DNA from: Enterobacter pseudoroggenkampii | GTDB lineage: Bacteria; Pseudomonadota; Gammaproteobacteria; Enterobacterales; Enterobacteriaceae | NCBI RefSeq assembly: GCF_026420145.1 | Contig: NZ_JAPMLV010000008.1 | Span: 1-64,000 of the forward strand | Direction: 5' to 3' | DNA length: 64,000 bases | Part shown: positions 21,050 to 33,665 of the stretch, in pieces | How the letters are laid out: every line of letters starts with the position of its first letter | How positions within the stretch are numbered: the stretch's first letter is position 1 | Translations under genes and position numbers: made by a program | Notes under the pieces: model-generated | Seen by the model: the letters and a program-made list of their open reading frames with translations, nothing else | The model's database searches: none | Told to the model about the DNA's origin: nothing

Positions 21050-23145
21050 TGAAAAGAACCTATCTCTACAGCATGCTGGCGCTCTGCGTGAGTGCCGCCT
21101 GCCATGCAGAAACGTATCCGGCACCCATTGGCCCGTCTCAGTCAGACTTCGGCGGCGTCGGTTTACTGCAAACGCCCACCGCGCGTATGGCGCGTGAAGG
21201 GGAAATTAGCCTTAACTACCGTGATAACGACCAGTATCGCTACTACTCGGCGTCGGTGCAGCTGTTCCCGTGGCTTGAAACCACGCTGCGCTATACCGAC
21301 GTGCGGACGAAACAATACAGCAGCGTCGAGGCGTTCTCAGGCGATCAGACCTACAAAGATAAAGCCTTCGACGTCAAGCTGCGCCTGTGGGAAGAGAGCT
21401 ACTGGATGCCGCAGGTCTCCGTGGGCGCCAAAGATATCGGCGGTACCGGCCTGTTTGACGCGGAATACATCGTGGCCAGCAAGGCCTGGGGACCGTTTGA
21501 TTTCTCACTCGGTCTGGGATGGGGCTATCTTGGCACCAGCGGCAACGTGAAAAACCCGTTTTGCTCCTACAGCGATAAATACTGTTACCGCGATAACAGC
21601 TACCAGAAAGCGGGATCCATCAACGGTGACCAGATGTTCCACGGTCCGGCGTCACTGTTTGGCGGCGTTGAATATCAGACGCCCTGGCAGCCGTTACGCC
21701 TGAAGCTGGAGTACGAGGGGAATGACTACTCGCAGGACTTCGCCGGGAAGATTGAGCAGAAGAGCAAGTTTAACGTCGGCGCCATTTATCGCGTCACCGA
21801 CTGGGCCGACGTTAACCTCAGCTACGAGCGCGGCAATACGGTGATGTTTGGCTTCACGCTGCGCACCAACTTTAACGACATGCGGCCGCACTACAATGAT
21901 AACGCGCGGCCTGCATACCAGCCGGAGCCGCAGGATGCGATTCTGCAGCACTCCGTGGTGGCAAACCAGCTGACGCTGCTGAAATACAATGCCGGTCTGG
22001 CGGATCCGAAAATTCAGGTGAAAGGCGATACGCTGTACGTCACCGGCGAGCAGGTGAAATACCGCGACTCGCGTGAAGGGATCGAACGCGCCAACCGGAT
22101 CATCATGAACGATCTCCCGGACGGGATCCGCACGATCCGCGTGACGGAGAATCGTCTCAACCTGCCGCAGGTGACGACGGAAACGGATGTTGCCAGCCTT
22201 AAGCGCCACCTGGAGGGCGAACCGCTTGGGCATGAAACCGAGCTGGTACAAAAACGCGTTGAGCCGATCGTGCCGGAGACCACCGAGCAGGGCTGGTATA
22301 TCGACAAGTCGCGCTTCGATTTCCATATCGATCCGGTGCTGAACCAGTCCGTCGGCGGGCCGGAAAACTTCTACATGTATCAGCTGGGCGTTATGGCGAC
22401 GGCGGATCTGTGGCTTACCGACCACCTGCTGACCACCGGCAGCCTGTTTGGCAACATCGCTAACAACTACGACAAGTTCAACTATACCAACCCGCCAAAA
22501 GACTCACAGCTGCCGCGCGTGCGTACCCGCGTACGTGAGTACGTGCAGAACGATGCCTACGTGAATAACCTGCAGGCCAACTATTTCCAGTACTTCGGCA
22601 ACGGCTTCTACGGCCAGGTGTACGGTGGGTATCTGGAAACCATGTACGGCGGCGCGGGGGCGGAAGTGCTTTATCGTCCTGTCGACAGCAACTGGGCGTT
22701 CGGGGTTGATGCCAACTACGTCAAGCAGCGTGACTGGCGCAGCGCCCAGGACATGATGAAGTTCACCGACTACAGCGTCAAAACGGGCCATTTGACCGCC
22801 TACTGGACGCCGTCGTTTGCACCTGATGTGCTGGTGAAAGCCAGCGTCGGCCAGTACCTGGCGGGCGATAAGGGCGGCACGCTGGACATCTCCAAACACT
22901 TCGACAGCGGCGTCGTGGTGGGCGGCTACGCCACCATCACCAACGTCTCGCCGGACGAATATGGGGAAGGGGACTTCACCAAAGGGGTTTACGTGTCGAT
23001 TCCGCTGGATCTGTTCTCGTCAGGCCCAACCCGCAGCCGTGCGGCCATCGGCTGGACACCGCTGACGCGCGACGGTGGTCAGCAGCTTGGGCGTAAGTTC
23101 CAGCTGTACGACATGACCAGCGACAAGAACATTAACTTCCGCTGA
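21049..23145 (+). CDS. yjbH: Outer-membrane beta-barrel protein YjbH
   Basis: 698 residues as in E. coli YjbH. Signal peptide about 1-20 (ending CHA before ETYPAP). The N- and C-terminal parts have alternating amphipathic strands and many aromatic residues, typical of a DUF940/GfcD barrel, with a soluble middle (about 300-420). The final residue is not aromatic (NINFR end). Last gene of the yjb operon; probably the outer-membrane exit for the polysaccharide (inference from GfcD). A REP pair follows. Confidence 0.93.
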   Translation: MKRTYLYSMLALCVSAACHAETYPAPIGPSQSDFGGVGLLQTPTARMAREGEISLNYRDNDQYRYYSASVQLFPWLETTLRYTDVRTKQYSSVEAFSGDQTYKDKAFDVKLRLWEESYWMPQVSVGAKDIGGTGLFDAEYIVASKAWGPFDFSLGLGWGYLGTSGNVKNPFCSYSDKYCYRDNSYQKAGSINGDQMFHGPASLFGGVEYQTPWQPLRLKLEYEGNDYSQDFAGKIEQKSKFNVGAIYRVTDWADVNLSYERGNTVMFGFTLRTNFNDMRPHYNDNARPAYQPEPQDAILQHSVVANQLTLLKYNAGLADPKIQVKGDTLYVTGEQVKYRDSREGIERANRIIMNDLPDGIRTIRVTENRLNLPQVTTETDVASLKRHLEGEPLGHETELVQKRVEPIVPETTEQGWYIDKSRFDFHIDPVLNQSVGGPENFYMYQLGVMATADLWLTDHLLTTGSLFGNIANNYDKFNYTNPPKDSQLPRVRTRVREYVQNDAYVNNLQANYFQYFGNGFYGQVYGGYLETMYGGAGAEVLYRPVDSNWAFGVDANYVKQRDWRSAQDMMKFTDYSVKTGHLTAYWTPSFAPDVLVKASVGQYLAGDKGGTLDISKHFDSGVVVGGYATITNVSPDEYGEGDFTKGVYVSIPLDLFSSGPTRSRAAIGWTPLTRDGGQQLGRKFQLYDMTSDKNINFR

Positions 23146-23152
23146 TGCTTCA

Positions 23153-23221
23153 CGCCGGGCGGCACTGCGTTTGCCCGGCCTACGGTTTTTGTAGGCCCGG
23201 TAAGCGCAGCGCCACCGGGCG
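23153..23221. repeat. REP pair downstream of yjbH
   Basis: Two inverted REP units: GCCGGGCGGCACTGCG...GCCCGGCCTAC (23153-23183) and GTAGGCCCGGTAAGCGCAGC...CCGGGCG (23191-23221). They lie between the convergent genes yjbH and the acyltransferase. Confidence 0.9.
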
Positions 23222-23223
23222 AA

Positions 23224-23676
23224 CTACAAGCGGCGCAGCAGCCTTGCCGGGTTCCCGGCATAGACACCTTTCTCGACGATCGATTTTGTCACCACGCTTC
23301 CCGCCCCAATCACCGCTCCGTCGCAAATGGAGACCGCCAGAATGGTGGCACCGCTGCCAATCGACACATCATTTCCGATAGTAATATGGCCCCAGCTGGC
23401 CCGGTCGGCGTTCGGTTTCCCCTCACGAAACATATCGTTGGCAAACATCACGCCATGGCCAACAAAGCAACGCTTACCAATGGTCACATACTCACAGATG
23501 AAGGTGTGCGACTGAATTTTGCTGTCGTCACCGATGCGCGTATTGCCCTGGATTTCAACAAACGGGCCGACGAATACGCCGTTGCCCAGTACACAGTCGT
23601 AAAGATTAGTGGGTTCATATACGGTCACATTGTCGCCGCACGTCACGTTGCGAACCCCGGTTGGTTTACGATCCAT
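23224..23676 (-). CDS. Hexapeptide-repeat acyltransferase
   Basis: 150-residue left-handed beta-helix protein. Hexapeptide turns run through nearly the whole chain (LGNGVFVGPFVEIQGNTRIGDDSKIQ, then ITIGNDVSIGSGATI and VIGAGSVVTKS). A YAGNPARLLRRL end is typical of sugar N- or O-acetyltransferases. The order FVGPFVEIQ...FVGHGVMFANDMFR resembles WbpD/WlbB-type UDP-sugar N-acetyltransferases (nucleotide sugars for O-antigen), but these proteins are hard to assign. ATG follows GGGAGGTAACCG. E. coli has yjbT here, so this is an accessory gene. Next to the yjb operon it might modify a polysaccharide precursor; that is inference only. Confidence 0.8.
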   Translation of the reverse strand: MDRKPTGVRNVTCGDNVTVYEPTNLYDCVLGNGVFVGPFVEIQGNTRIGDDSKIQSHTFICEYVTIGKRCFVGHGVMFANDMFREGKPNADRASWGHITIGNDVSIGSGATILAVSICDGAVIGAGSVVTKSIVEKGVYAGNPARLLRRL

Positions 23677-23772
23677 CGGTTACCTCCCTACATAAAACAT
23701 AATTAAAAAATATAGATCTCCGTCACATTTTTGCGTTATACAGAAACCTCGCCCTGGAGAATGAGGTGCTGT

Positions 23773-24183
23773 ATGACATCCCTGACTCGCCCGCGCGTTG
23801 AGTTTATCTCAACTATCCTCCAGACCGTGCTGAACCTCGGTCTGTTGAGCCTTGGCCTGATACTGGTCGTCTTTTTGGGTAAAGAGACGGTGCATCTGGC
23901 GGATGTACTGTTTGCCCCTGAACAAACCAGCAAATATGCGCTGGTGGAAGGCCTGGTGGTCTACTTTCTCTACTTTGAATTTATCGCCCTGATTGTGAAG
24001 TACTTTCAGTCCGGCTTTCACTTCCCGCTGCGTTATTTTGTCTACATTGGGATCACCGCGATTGTGCGGCTGATCATCGTCGATCATAAATCCCCGCTCG
24101 ACGTGCTGATCTACTCGGCGGCGATCCTGCTGCTGGTGATCACCCTCTGGCTGTGTAACTCGAAGCGGCTGAAACGCGAATAA
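23773..24183 (+). CDS. psiE: Phosphate-starvation-inducible protein PsiE
   Basis: 136-residue inner-membrane protein with four hydrophobic segments, nearly identical to E. coli PsiE; molecular role unknown. In E. coli, psiE is induced by phosphate starvation (PhoB) and affected by cAMP-CRP. The start is ATG 23773 ([10 protein letters not shown]) after GAGG. Open codons upstream are not conserved. Convergent with malG, whose terminator begins at the psiE stop. Confidence 0.95.
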   Translation: MTSLTRPRVEFISTILQTVLNLGLLSLGLILVVFLGKETVHLADVLFAPEQTSKYALVEGLVVYFLYFEFIALIVKYFQSGFHFPLRYFVYIGITAIVRLIIVDHKSPLDVLIYSAAILLLVITLWLCNSKRLKRE

Positions 24184-24207
24184 AAAAATGGCGGCCCGGA
24201 GGCCGCC
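24182..24207 (-). terminator. malEFG operon terminator
   Basis: On the minus strand, GGCGGCC, TCCG loop, GGCCGCC, A, then seven T. The preceding malG 3' untranslated segment of about 75 bases (24208-24280) contains no gene on either strand. In E. coli a small RNA, MalH, is made from this 3' region; whether it is conserved here was not established. Confidence 0.85.
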
Positions 24208-24280
24208 TAACAACAGTCACAAGTTGGGTCAATACAATACGTCTAAAGTTGAGGGTTGCAGTGGCATAACAAAATGAAAC

Positions 24281-25171
24281 TTAACCTTTCACACCGCCCG
24301 CCGTCAGGCCGTTGACCAGCCAGCGCTGCGCCAGCAGGAACACCACGGTAATCGGGATGGCGGAAAGTACGGCCGCCGCGGCAAAGTCACCCCACAGGTA
24401 GTTTTGCGGGTTGAGGTATTGCTGCATACCCACGGCCAGGGTGTAGCTGTTCACATCACGCAGTAACAGTGAGGCAACCGGTACTTCGGTGATGGCGGCG
24501 ATAAACGACAGGATAAACACCACCGCCAGAATCGGCACCGACAGCGGCAGCAGTACCAGGCGGAACGCCTGCCACGGGGTTGCCCCATCCAGCGCCGCCG
24601 CTTCTTCCAGCGAGCCGTCGATGGTTTCGAAATAGCCTTTAATGGTCCATACATGCAGTGCGATACCGCCAAGATAGGCGAAGATAACGCCGCCGTGGGT
24701 GTTCAGACCGATAAACGGTACGTACTGGCCCAGACGGTCAAACAGGGCATACAACGCCACCAGCGACAGCACGGCCGGGAACATCTGGAAAATCAGCATC
24801 CCTTTCAGCAGCGTCGCTTTGCCCGGGAAACGCATACGAGCAAAGGCGTAAGCGCAGGTGGTGGACAGCGCCACGATACCGATCGCGGTAATACCTGCGA
24901 TTTTCACCGAGTTCCACAGCCACAGCAGCACCGGGAACGGCGGCGGCGTGACGCGGCCATCCGCGTGCTCTACGCTGAAGCCCAGCGCGAGCTTCCAGTG
25001 CTCCCAGGAGATTTCGTCCGGGATCAGGCTCCCGGTAGCGAAGTTACCCGAACGCAGGGAGATGGCGATAACCATCAGCAGCGGGAACATGATCGCCGCG
25101 ATGAAAATCAGCAGGCCTAAGTGCGTCGCCAGGAGGCGCAGCTTCTGAGATTTGGGTTGTACCATTGCCAT
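24281..25171 (-). CDS. malG: Maltose ABC transporter permease MalG
   Basis: Inner-membrane subunit of the maltose/maltodextrin importer MalFGK2-MalE. The 296 residues equal E. coli, with six membrane segments. The EAA loop that docks onto MalK ([22 protein letters not shown]) is present, as is the C-terminal [11 protein letters not shown] tail that reaches into the MalK interface. Third gene of malEFG, 14 bases after malF. Induced through MalT and CRP from the malE promoter. Confidence 0.98.
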   Translation of the reverse strand: MAMVQPKSQKLRLLATHLGLLIFIAAIMFPLLMVIAISLRSGNFATGSLIPDEISWEHWKLALGFSVEHADGRVTPPPFPVLLWLWNSVKIAGITAIGIVALSTTCAYAFARMRFPGKATLLKGMLIFQMFPAVLSLVALYALFDRLGQYVPFIGLNTHGGVIFAYLGGIALHVWTIKGYFETIDGSLEEAAALDGATPWQAFRLVLLPLSVPILAVVFILSFIAAITEVPVASLLLRDVNSYTLAVGMQQYLNPQNYLWGDFAAAAVLSAIPITVVFLLAQRWLVNGLTAGGVKG

Positions 25172-25185
25172 GATCGATGCCCTCC

Positions 25186-26730
25186 TTAGTCAAATTTCAT
25201 ACGTGTGGCTTTCAGGTTCACAATCGCCAGTGCGCCTACCAGCAGGAAGATCAGGGTGGCAATCGCCGCCGCCAGACCGAAGTCCTGACCGCCGCCGCCT
25301 TCGAAGGCGATACGGTAGGTGTAGCTCACGAGCAGGTCGGTATAACCTGCCGGCGTGGTGGTGCCCAGGCGGTCCGGGCCGCCGTTGGTCAACAGCTGAA
25401 TCAGCACGAAGTTGTTAAAGTTAAAGGCGAAGCTGGCAATCATCAGCGGGGTGAGCGGCTTGATGAGCAGCGGCAGCGTAATCTTAAAGAAGTTCTGGAA
25501 CGGGCCCGCGCCGTCCATCGCCGAGGCTTCGTACAGATCGTCCGGGATAGCCTTCAGCAGGCCCATGCACAGGATCATCATGTACGGATAGCCCAGCCAG
25601 GTATTGACGATGATGATCATCGAGCGGGCGGTGGTTGGGTCGCTGAACCAGGCCGGTTTGATGCCAAACAGCGCGCTCAGCATCATGTTGATTTCACCGA
25701 AGCTCTGGTTAAACAGCCCTTTGAAAATTAGAATCGAGATAAACGACGGCACGGCATACGGCAGAATCAGCAGCACGCGGTAAATCGCTTTGCCCTTCAG
25801 GGATTCCCACTGGACGAGGCAGGCCAGCACCATACCCACGGCAACGGTCAGGATCACGGTCAGTACGGAGAAGACCACCGTCCAGACGAAGATGGCGAAG
25901 AACGGTTTCTGAATGCCTTCGTCGGTAAACACGCGGGTAAAGTTGTCCCAGCCGATGGTGACGGTATAGCCCGGGCTGAGTTTGTCATCACCCCATTTGC
26001 CGTCGGCAGTAATGGACTGATAGAAACCAATGTCGTTGTTTGGACGATATTTTACGCCGCTCTGGTTATTGGTCAGCGTGCCGTCATCCGCCAGAGTATA
26101 GAGCGGCTGCGTGCCGGAGAACTGGCGCAGCGAGCTCATGGTCACTTTGCTTTCGTCTGGCAGTACGGCGGTGAGCTGAGTCAGCGCCTGACGGTTCTGG
26201 GTAATGATGCGCAGGTTGGCACGTTCACCTTCCGGCAGGGCCTGTGCCTCTTTTAAGGCCAGCTTCTGCTCGCCGCCAAATTTGAAGGCGTCAGAGACAT
26301 AGTATTTACCGCTTGCTTCGTCAGTAAGCGCTAACTTCCATTCGTTGCCTGCGGGATACAGGCCGAAGTTAAAGGTCTTGCCTGCCTGGTATGAGCGGTC
26401 CAGAAGCACCTGCTGCGCGCGTTCCTGTGCAAGCTGGTTGGTGCTGCTGTAGTTGGTAAACGCAATGGCGATGGTGCAAATCAGCGGGAACAGGACAAAC
26501 AGCCCCATCCCGGCCACGCCCGGGTAGACATAGCGCCAGGCATAGGCTTTACGATTAGCGAAAATATACAGGCCAGCAGAGCTTAAAATCAGCGTCATGA
26601 TGGCGAACAGATATTCCCCTTGTACGTACATTAAAACAACAAGGTAACCCACCAGCAGGCACAGCAGACCGATCGCTGACCACTTCAGCGCGTCGCTTTG
26701 CCACCAGCGTTTCTTTTTAATGACATCCAT
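25186..26730 (-). CDS. malF: Maltose ABC transporter permease MalF
   Basis: 514 residues as in E. coli. Three N-terminal membrane segments, a large periplasmic P2 domain (about 95-275) that contacts MalE, then five more segments. The EAA loop reads [22 protein letters not shown]. Partner of MalG in substrate translocation. The gene is separated from malE by a REP pair, which in E. coli is known to stabilise the upstream malE mRNA and thereby give far more MalE than MalF. Confidence 0.98.
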   Translation of the reverse strand: MDVIKKKRWWQSDALKWSAIGLLCLLVGYLVVLMYVQGEYLFAIMTLILSSAGLYIFANRKAYAWRYVYPGVAGMGLFVLFPLICTIAIAFTNYSSTNQLAQERAQQVLLDRSYQAGKTFNFGLYPAGNEWKLALTDEASGKYYVSDAFKFGGEQKLALKEAQALPEGERANLRIITQNRQALTQLTAVLPDESKVTMSSLRQFSGTQPLYTLADDGTLTNNQSGVKYRPNNDIGFYQSITADGKWGDDKLSPGYTVTIGWDNFTRVFTDEGIQKPFFAIFVWTVVFSVLTVILTVAVGMVLACLVQWESLKGKAIYRVLLILPYAVPSFISILIFKGLFNQSFGEINMMLSALFGIKPAWFSDPTTARSMIIIVNTWLGYPYMMILCMGLLKAIPDDLYEASAMDGAGPFQNFFKITLPLLIKPLTPLMIASFAFNFNNFVLIQLLTNGGPDRLGTTTPAGYTDLLVSYTYRIAFEGGGGQDFGLAAAIATLIFLLVGALAIVNLKATRMKFD

Positions 26731-26763
26731 GGGGTTCTTCCTCTACAACGGTGGAATCTTATC

Positions 26764-26841
26764 GTCAGGTGGCGCTGCGCTTACCTGACCTACGGATCGT
26801 GCCGTAGTCGTAGGGCGGGTAAGCGCACGCGCCACCCGCCG
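26764..26841. repeat. REP pair between malE and malF
   Basis: Two inverted REP-like units (CAGGTGGCGCTGCG...ACCTGACCTACG and GTAGGGCGGGTAAGCG...CCACCCGCCG) separated by a short spacer. E. coli has REP units at the same operon position. Confidence 0.88.
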
Positions 26842-26850
26842 TTTTTCTGC

Positions 26851-28411
<1,561 letters not shown>

Positions 28412-29521
28412 ATGGCGAGCGTACAGCTGCGTAATGTAACGAAAGCCTGGGGTGACGTTGTGGTGTCGAAAGACATCAATCTGGACATCAACGAAGGCGA
28501 ATTCGTGGTGTTTGTTGGCCCATCAGGCTGTGGTAAATCTACTCTGCTGCGTATGATTGCCGGTCTTGAAACCATCACCAGCGGCGACCTGCTGATCGGT
28601 GATACCCGAATGAACGACATCCCACCTGCCGAACGTGGCGTCGGTATGGTGTTCCAGTCTTATGCTCTCTATCCCCATCTTTCCGTTGCCGAGAACATGT
28701 CCTTTGGCCTGAAGCTGGCCGGCGCGAAGAAAGAGGTTATTAACCAGCGCGTGACGCAGGTGGCGGAAGTGTTACAGCTGGCGCACCTGCTGGAGCGTAA
28801 GCCGAAAGCGCTCTCCGGTGGCCAGCGTCAGCGTGTGGCGATTGGCCGTACCCTGGTGGCCGAACCGCGCGTGTTCCTGCTTGATGAACCTCTCTCTAAC
28901 CTGGATGCCGCCCTGCGCGTCCAGATGCGTATCGAAATCTCCCGTCTGCACAAGCGTCTTGGCCGCACGATGATTTACGTCACCCACGATCAGGTCGAAG
29001 CGATGACCCTCGCCGACAAAATCGTGGTGCTGGATGCCGGTCGCGTGGCGCAGGTGGGCAAACCGCTGGAGCTGTATCACTACCCGGCAGACCGCTTTGT
29101 TGCGGGCTTTATTGGCTCGCCAAAGATGAACTTCCTGCCCGTCAAAGTGACCGCGACCGCGATTGAACAGGTACAGGTGGAGCTGCCAAACCGCCAGCAG
29201 GTCTGGCTGCCGGTCGACAGCGCCAACGTACAGGTCGGGGCAAACATGTCCCTCGGTATTCGTCCTGAGCACCTGCTGCCGAGCCACATCGCCGATGTGA
29301 CCCTGGAAGGTGACGTTCAGGTCGTCGAACAGCTTGGTCACGAAACACAGATTCATATCCAGATCCCCGCCATCCGTCAGAACCTGGTCTACCGCCAGAA
29401 CGACGTGGTGTTGGTAGAAGAGGGTGCCAGATTCGCTATCGGCTTGCCGCCAGAGCGTTGCCATCTGTTCCGTGAGGATGGCACTGCATGTCGTCGGTTG
29501 CACAAAGAGCCAGGCGTTTAA
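28412..29521 (+). CDS. malK: Maltose ABC transporter ATPase MalK
   Basis: 369 residues (E. coli 371). Walker [10 protein letters not shown] 36-44, signature LSGGQ 134-138, Walker B FLLDEP with Asp158/Glu159, switch His192. A C-terminal regulatory domain (about 236-369) binds unphosphorylated EIIA-Glc and interacts with MalT in E. coli. ATG after GAAGGGAGAAGGGC. First gene of malK-lamB-malM, divergent from malEFG and sharing its regulatory region. Confidence 0.98.
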   Translation: MASVQLRNVTKAWGDVVVSKDINLDINEGEFVVFVGPSGCGKSTLLRMIAGLETITSGDLLIGDTRMNDIPPAERGVGMVFQSYALYPHLSVAENMSFGLKLAGAKKEVINQRVTQVAEVLQLAHLLERKPKALSGGQRQRVAIGRTLVAEPRVFLLDEPLSNLDAALRVQMRIEISRLHKRLGRTMIYVTHDQVEAMTLADKIVVLDAGRVAQVGKPLELYHYPADRFVAGFIGSPKMNFLPVKVTATAIEQVQVELPNRQQVWLPVDSANVQVGANMSLGIRPEHLLPSHIADVTLEGDVQVVEQLGHETQIHIQIPAIRQNLVYRQNDVVLVEEGARFAIGLPPERCHLFREDGTACRRLHKEPGV

Positions 29522-29556
29522 GCAATCCCAAAAGAAGACACGAAACCGACAGGTGA

Positions 29557-30948
<1,392 letters not shown>

Positions 30949-30978
30949 TCCCGTCTTAACCTGACGTAATGACCAAAC

Positions 30979-30998
30979 TGAGGGGCGCAAGCCCCTCA
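30979..30998 (+). terminator. lamB-malM intercistronic hairpin
   Basis: TGAGGGGC, GCAA loop, GCCCCTCA: a perfect 8-bp stem 30 bases after lamB, without a clear T-run. It probably attenuates or stabilises rather than fully terminates. Confidence 0.6.
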
Positions 30999-31060
30999 AT
31001 CCTTGGGACGGCGCGCTATTGCCTGGCTACCGCTGACCTGTGCATTTTGAGGTGATAACA

Positions 31061-32014
31061 ATGAAAATGAACAAAACTCTCCTTGCTCTTTGTTTATCCG
31101 CAGGGCTGCTGGCAAGCGCGCCAGCAGTAACGCTCGCTAATGTGAATTTCGTTCCGCAAAACACAACATCCGCGCCGGCCATTCCGGCCGCTGCGTTGCA
31201 ACAGCTGGTCTGGACGCCTGTCGATCAATCTAAAGCCCAAACGACCCAGCTCTCGACGGGGGGGCAACCACTTAATGTTCCGGGCATCAGTGGTCCGGTG
31301 GTTGCATACAGTGTGCCTGCAAACATTGGCGAACTGACGTTGACGCTCACAAGTGAAGTTAACAAGCAGACCAGCGTTTTTGCACCGAACGTGCTCATTC
31401 TTGACCAGAACATGACGCCTTCTGCGTTCTTCCCTAGCGAATACTTTACCTATCAGGAGCCTGGTGTCATGAGCGCAGACCGCCTCGAAGGGGTAATGCG
31501 ACTGACGCCTGCGCTGGGTCAGCAGAAAATTTATGTACTCGTCTTCACCACGGAAAAAGATTTGCAGCAAACCACTACGCTGCTTGATCCCGCTAAGGCC
31601 TATGCCAAAGGCGTAGGTAACGCCGTGCCGGATATCCCGGACCCAATCGCCCGCCACACCACTGACGGTCTTGTGAAGCTGAAAGTGTCTACCAATAGTG
31701 CGTCCAGCGTCCTGGTCGGCCCGCTGTTTGGCTCCTCCGGTACCGGCCCTGTCACCGTAGGCAACACCGCTGCGCCTGCCTATACCGCGCCAGCTGCCAC
31801 GGCAGCCGCACCGGTAGCGACCGCAGCACCGGCCCCGGCGAAGAAAGCGGAGCCGGTACTGAACGACACCGAAGAATACTTCAACAACGCCATTAAGCAG
31901 GCGGTGAAGCGCGGCGATGTCGATAAAGCGCTGAAACTGCTTGATGAAGCCGAACGTTTAGGTTCAACCACTGCCCGTTCCACCTTTATCAGCAGTGTAA
32001 AAGGCAAGGGGTAA
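31061..32014 (+). CDS. malM: Maltose operon periplasmic protein MalM
   Basis: 317-residue periplasmic protein of the maltose regulon whose exact role is unknown. The start at 31061 (MKMNKTLLAL) follows TTTTGAGGTGATAACA and matches E. coli; upstream codons are leader. Signal peptide to about residue 26, a conserved N-terminal domain, then an Ala/Pro/Thr-rich linker (about 238-268) and a short helical C-terminal region (EEYFNNAIKQAVKRGDVDKALKLLDEAERLG). The linker is longer than in E. coli (306 residues), explaining the size difference. Confidence 0.95.
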   Translation: MKMNKTLLALCLSAGLLASAPAVTLANVNFVPQNTTSAPAIPAAALQQLVWTPVDQSKAQTTQLSTGGQPLNVPGISGPVVAYSVPANIGELTLTLTSEVNKQTSVFAPNVLILDQNMTPSAFFPSEYFTYQEPGVMSADRLEGVMRLTPALGQQKIYVLVFTTEKDLQQTTTLLDPAKAYAKGVGNAVPDIPDPIARHTTDGLVKLKVSTNSASSVLVGPLFGSSGTGPVTVGNTAAPAYTAPAATAAAPVATAAPAPAKKAEPVLNDTEEYFNNAIKQAVKRGDVDKALKLLDEAERLGSTTARSTFISSVKGKG

Positions 32015-32049
32015 CCGTTTCCCCGCAGTGCTGATTTGTTAGTCGTTTG

Positions 32050-32076
32050 GTGCGCCTGAGTGGGCGCACTTTTTTT
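32050..32076 (+). terminator. malK-lamB-malM terminator
   Basis: GTGCGCC / GGCGCAC stem followed by seven T, 35 bases after malM. Confidence 0.9.
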
Positions 32077-32194
32077 CGTCTCCGCCAGGCTGTTGCACTC
32101 TTGTTGCGATCGTGATCGTTAAATAACGTTTGGCCCCCCTCAATCCGTGTTTCTGCGATACAATGCCATTACGTTATGTATCGGAGAGTCTGGC

Positions 32195-32692
32195 ATGTCA
32201 CACCCTGCGCTAACGCAACTGCGTGCGCTGCGCTATTTCGACCAAATACCTGCGCTTGAACCGCAGCAACTGGACTGGTTGCTGCTGGAAGATTCCATGA
32301 CGAAACGTTTTGAGCAGCAGGGTAAAACGGTTACGGTGACCCTGATTCAGGAAGGGTTTGTCTCTGGCGATGAGATTGCCAGCGAGCTGCCGCTGCTGCC
32401 GCAAGAGCCACGTTACTGGCTGCGTGAAATTTTACTTTGTGCTGACGGTGAGCCGTGGCTTGCCGGGCGAACGGTAGTGCCCGAGTCCACCCTTTCCGGG
32501 CCCGAGCTGGCGCTGCAACGTCTGGGGAAAACGCCGCTGGGGCGTTACCTTTTCACCTCGTCTGAGCTTACCCGGGATTTTATTGAGATTGGTCGTGATG
32601 CCGAACTCTGGGGGCGTCGTTCCCGCCTTCGCCTGAGCGGTAAACCGTTAATTCTGACGGAGCTTTTTTTACCGGCATCACCGTTGTACTAA
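32195..32692 (+). CDS. ubiC: Chorismate lyase
   Basis: Splits chorismate into 4-hydroxybenzoate and pyruvate, the entry step of ubiquinone synthesis. 165 residues. Arg77 (in RYWLRE) and Glu156 (in LILTELFLP), equivalent to the catalytic Arg76 and Glu155 of mature E. coli UbiC, are present. The start is ATG 32195 ([10 protein letters not shown]) after CGGAGAG. A 16-codon upstream extension is not conserved. Followed after 12 bases by ubiA; the two form an operon. Confidence 0.97.
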   Translation: MSHPALTQLRALRYFDQIPALEPQQLDWLLLEDSMTKRFEQQGKTVTVTLIQEGFVSGDEIASELPLLPQEPRYWLREILLCADGEPWLAGRTVVPESTLSGPELALQRLGKTPLGRYLFTSSELTRDFIEIGRDAELWGRRSRLRLSGKPLILTELFLPASPLY

Positions 32693-32704
32693 GAGGAAGA
32701 AAAA

Positions 32705-33574
32705 ATGGAGTGGAGCCTGACGCAGAATAAGCTGCTGGCGTATCACCGCTTAATGCGTACCGATAAACCCATTGGCGCGTTACTGTTGCTGTGGCCGACC
32801 CTCTGGGCGCTATGGCTCGCCACGCCGGGCGTGCCGCCGCTGTGGATCCTTGGCGTATTCGTTGCCGGCGTCTGGCTGATGCGTGCGGCGGGCTGCGTGG
32901 TGAATGACTATGCCGATCGTAAATTCGATGGTCATGTTAAGCGTACTGCCGGTCGTCCGTTACCCAGCGGGCAGGTGACCGGGAAAGAAGCCCGCGTGCT
33001 GTTTATTGTTCTGGTGCTGCTCTCTTTCCTGCTGGTGTTAACCCTCAACACCATGACCATTCTGCTTTCCGTTGCGGCGCTGGCCCTGGCCTGGGTGTAT
33101 CCGTTTATGAAGCGCTACACCCATCTGCCGCAGGTGGTGCTGGGGGCGGCGTTTGGCTGGTCGATTCCGATGGCGTTTGCGGCGGTTAGTGAGTCCTTAC
33201 CGCTCAGCTGCTGGCTGATGTTCCTGGCGAATATTCTCTGGGCCGTGGCGTATGACACCCAGTACGCGATGGTTGACCGCGACGATGACCTGAAAATTGG
33301 CATCAAATCAACCGCCATCCTCTTTGGCCGTCAGGACAAGCTGATTATCGGTATCCTGCAGGTTGCGGTACTGGCGCTGATGGTGGCGATTGGTCGTCTG
33401 AACGGGCTGAACTGGGAGTTCTACTGGTCCGTGCTGGTGGCGGGACTGCTGTTTGCGTACCAGCAAAAGCTGATTGCGAAGCGCGAACGCGACGCCTGCT
33501 TCAAGGCGTTTATGAACAATAACTACGTCGGTCTGGTGCTGTTTTTAGGCCTGGCGATGAGCTACTTCATATAA
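32705..33574 (+). CDS. ubiA: 4-hydroxybenzoate octaprenyltransferase
   Basis: Membrane enzyme that attaches the octaprenyl chain to 4-hydroxybenzoate. 289 residues (E. coli 290), eight or nine membrane segments. The two Asp-rich prenyl-diphosphate/Mg motifs are NDYADRKFD (67-75) and [23 protein letters not shown] directly after ubiC. In E. coli the next gene is plsB; here it is zntA, so this gene end marks a change of synteny. Confidence 0.97.
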   Translation: MEWSLTQNKLLAYHRLMRTDKPIGALLLLWPTLWALWLATPGVPPLWILGVFVAGVWLMRAAGCVVNDYADRKFDGHVKRTAGRPLPSGQVTGKEARVLFIVLVLLSFLLVLTLNTMTILLSVAALALAWVYPFMKRYTHLPQVVLGAAFGWSIPMAFAAVSESLPLSCWLMFLANILWAVAYDTQYAMVDRDDDLKIGIKSTAILFGRQDKLIIGILQVAVLALMVAIGRLNGLNWEFYWSVLVAGLLFAYQQKLIAKRERDACFKAFMNNNYVGLVLFLGLAMSYFI

Positions 33575-33579
33575 AAAAA

Positions 33580-33665
33580 GCCGGGTGGCGGCTTCGCCTT
33601 ACCCGGCCTACGATTTAGCAGGATATGTAGGCCCGGTAAGCGTCAGCGCCACCGGGCGTTTTTTT
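33580..33665. repeat. REP pair at the ubiA-zntA junction
   Basis: Two inverted REP units (GCCGGGTGGCGGCTTCGCC...CCGGCCTACG and GTAGGCCCGGTAAGCGTCAGC...CCGGGCG) fill the gap between convergent ubiA and zntA. Flanking A and T runs (33572-33579 and 33659-33665) let the whole block act as a two-way terminator. The block coincides with the synteny breakpoint. Confidence 0.88.

Noticed and set aside
23719..23737. CCGTCAC...TTGCGTT as a Pho box upstream of psiE
   Set aside because: The first repeat fits, the second matches only about three of seven bases. PhoB control is known for E. coli psiE, but this sequence alone does not support a call.
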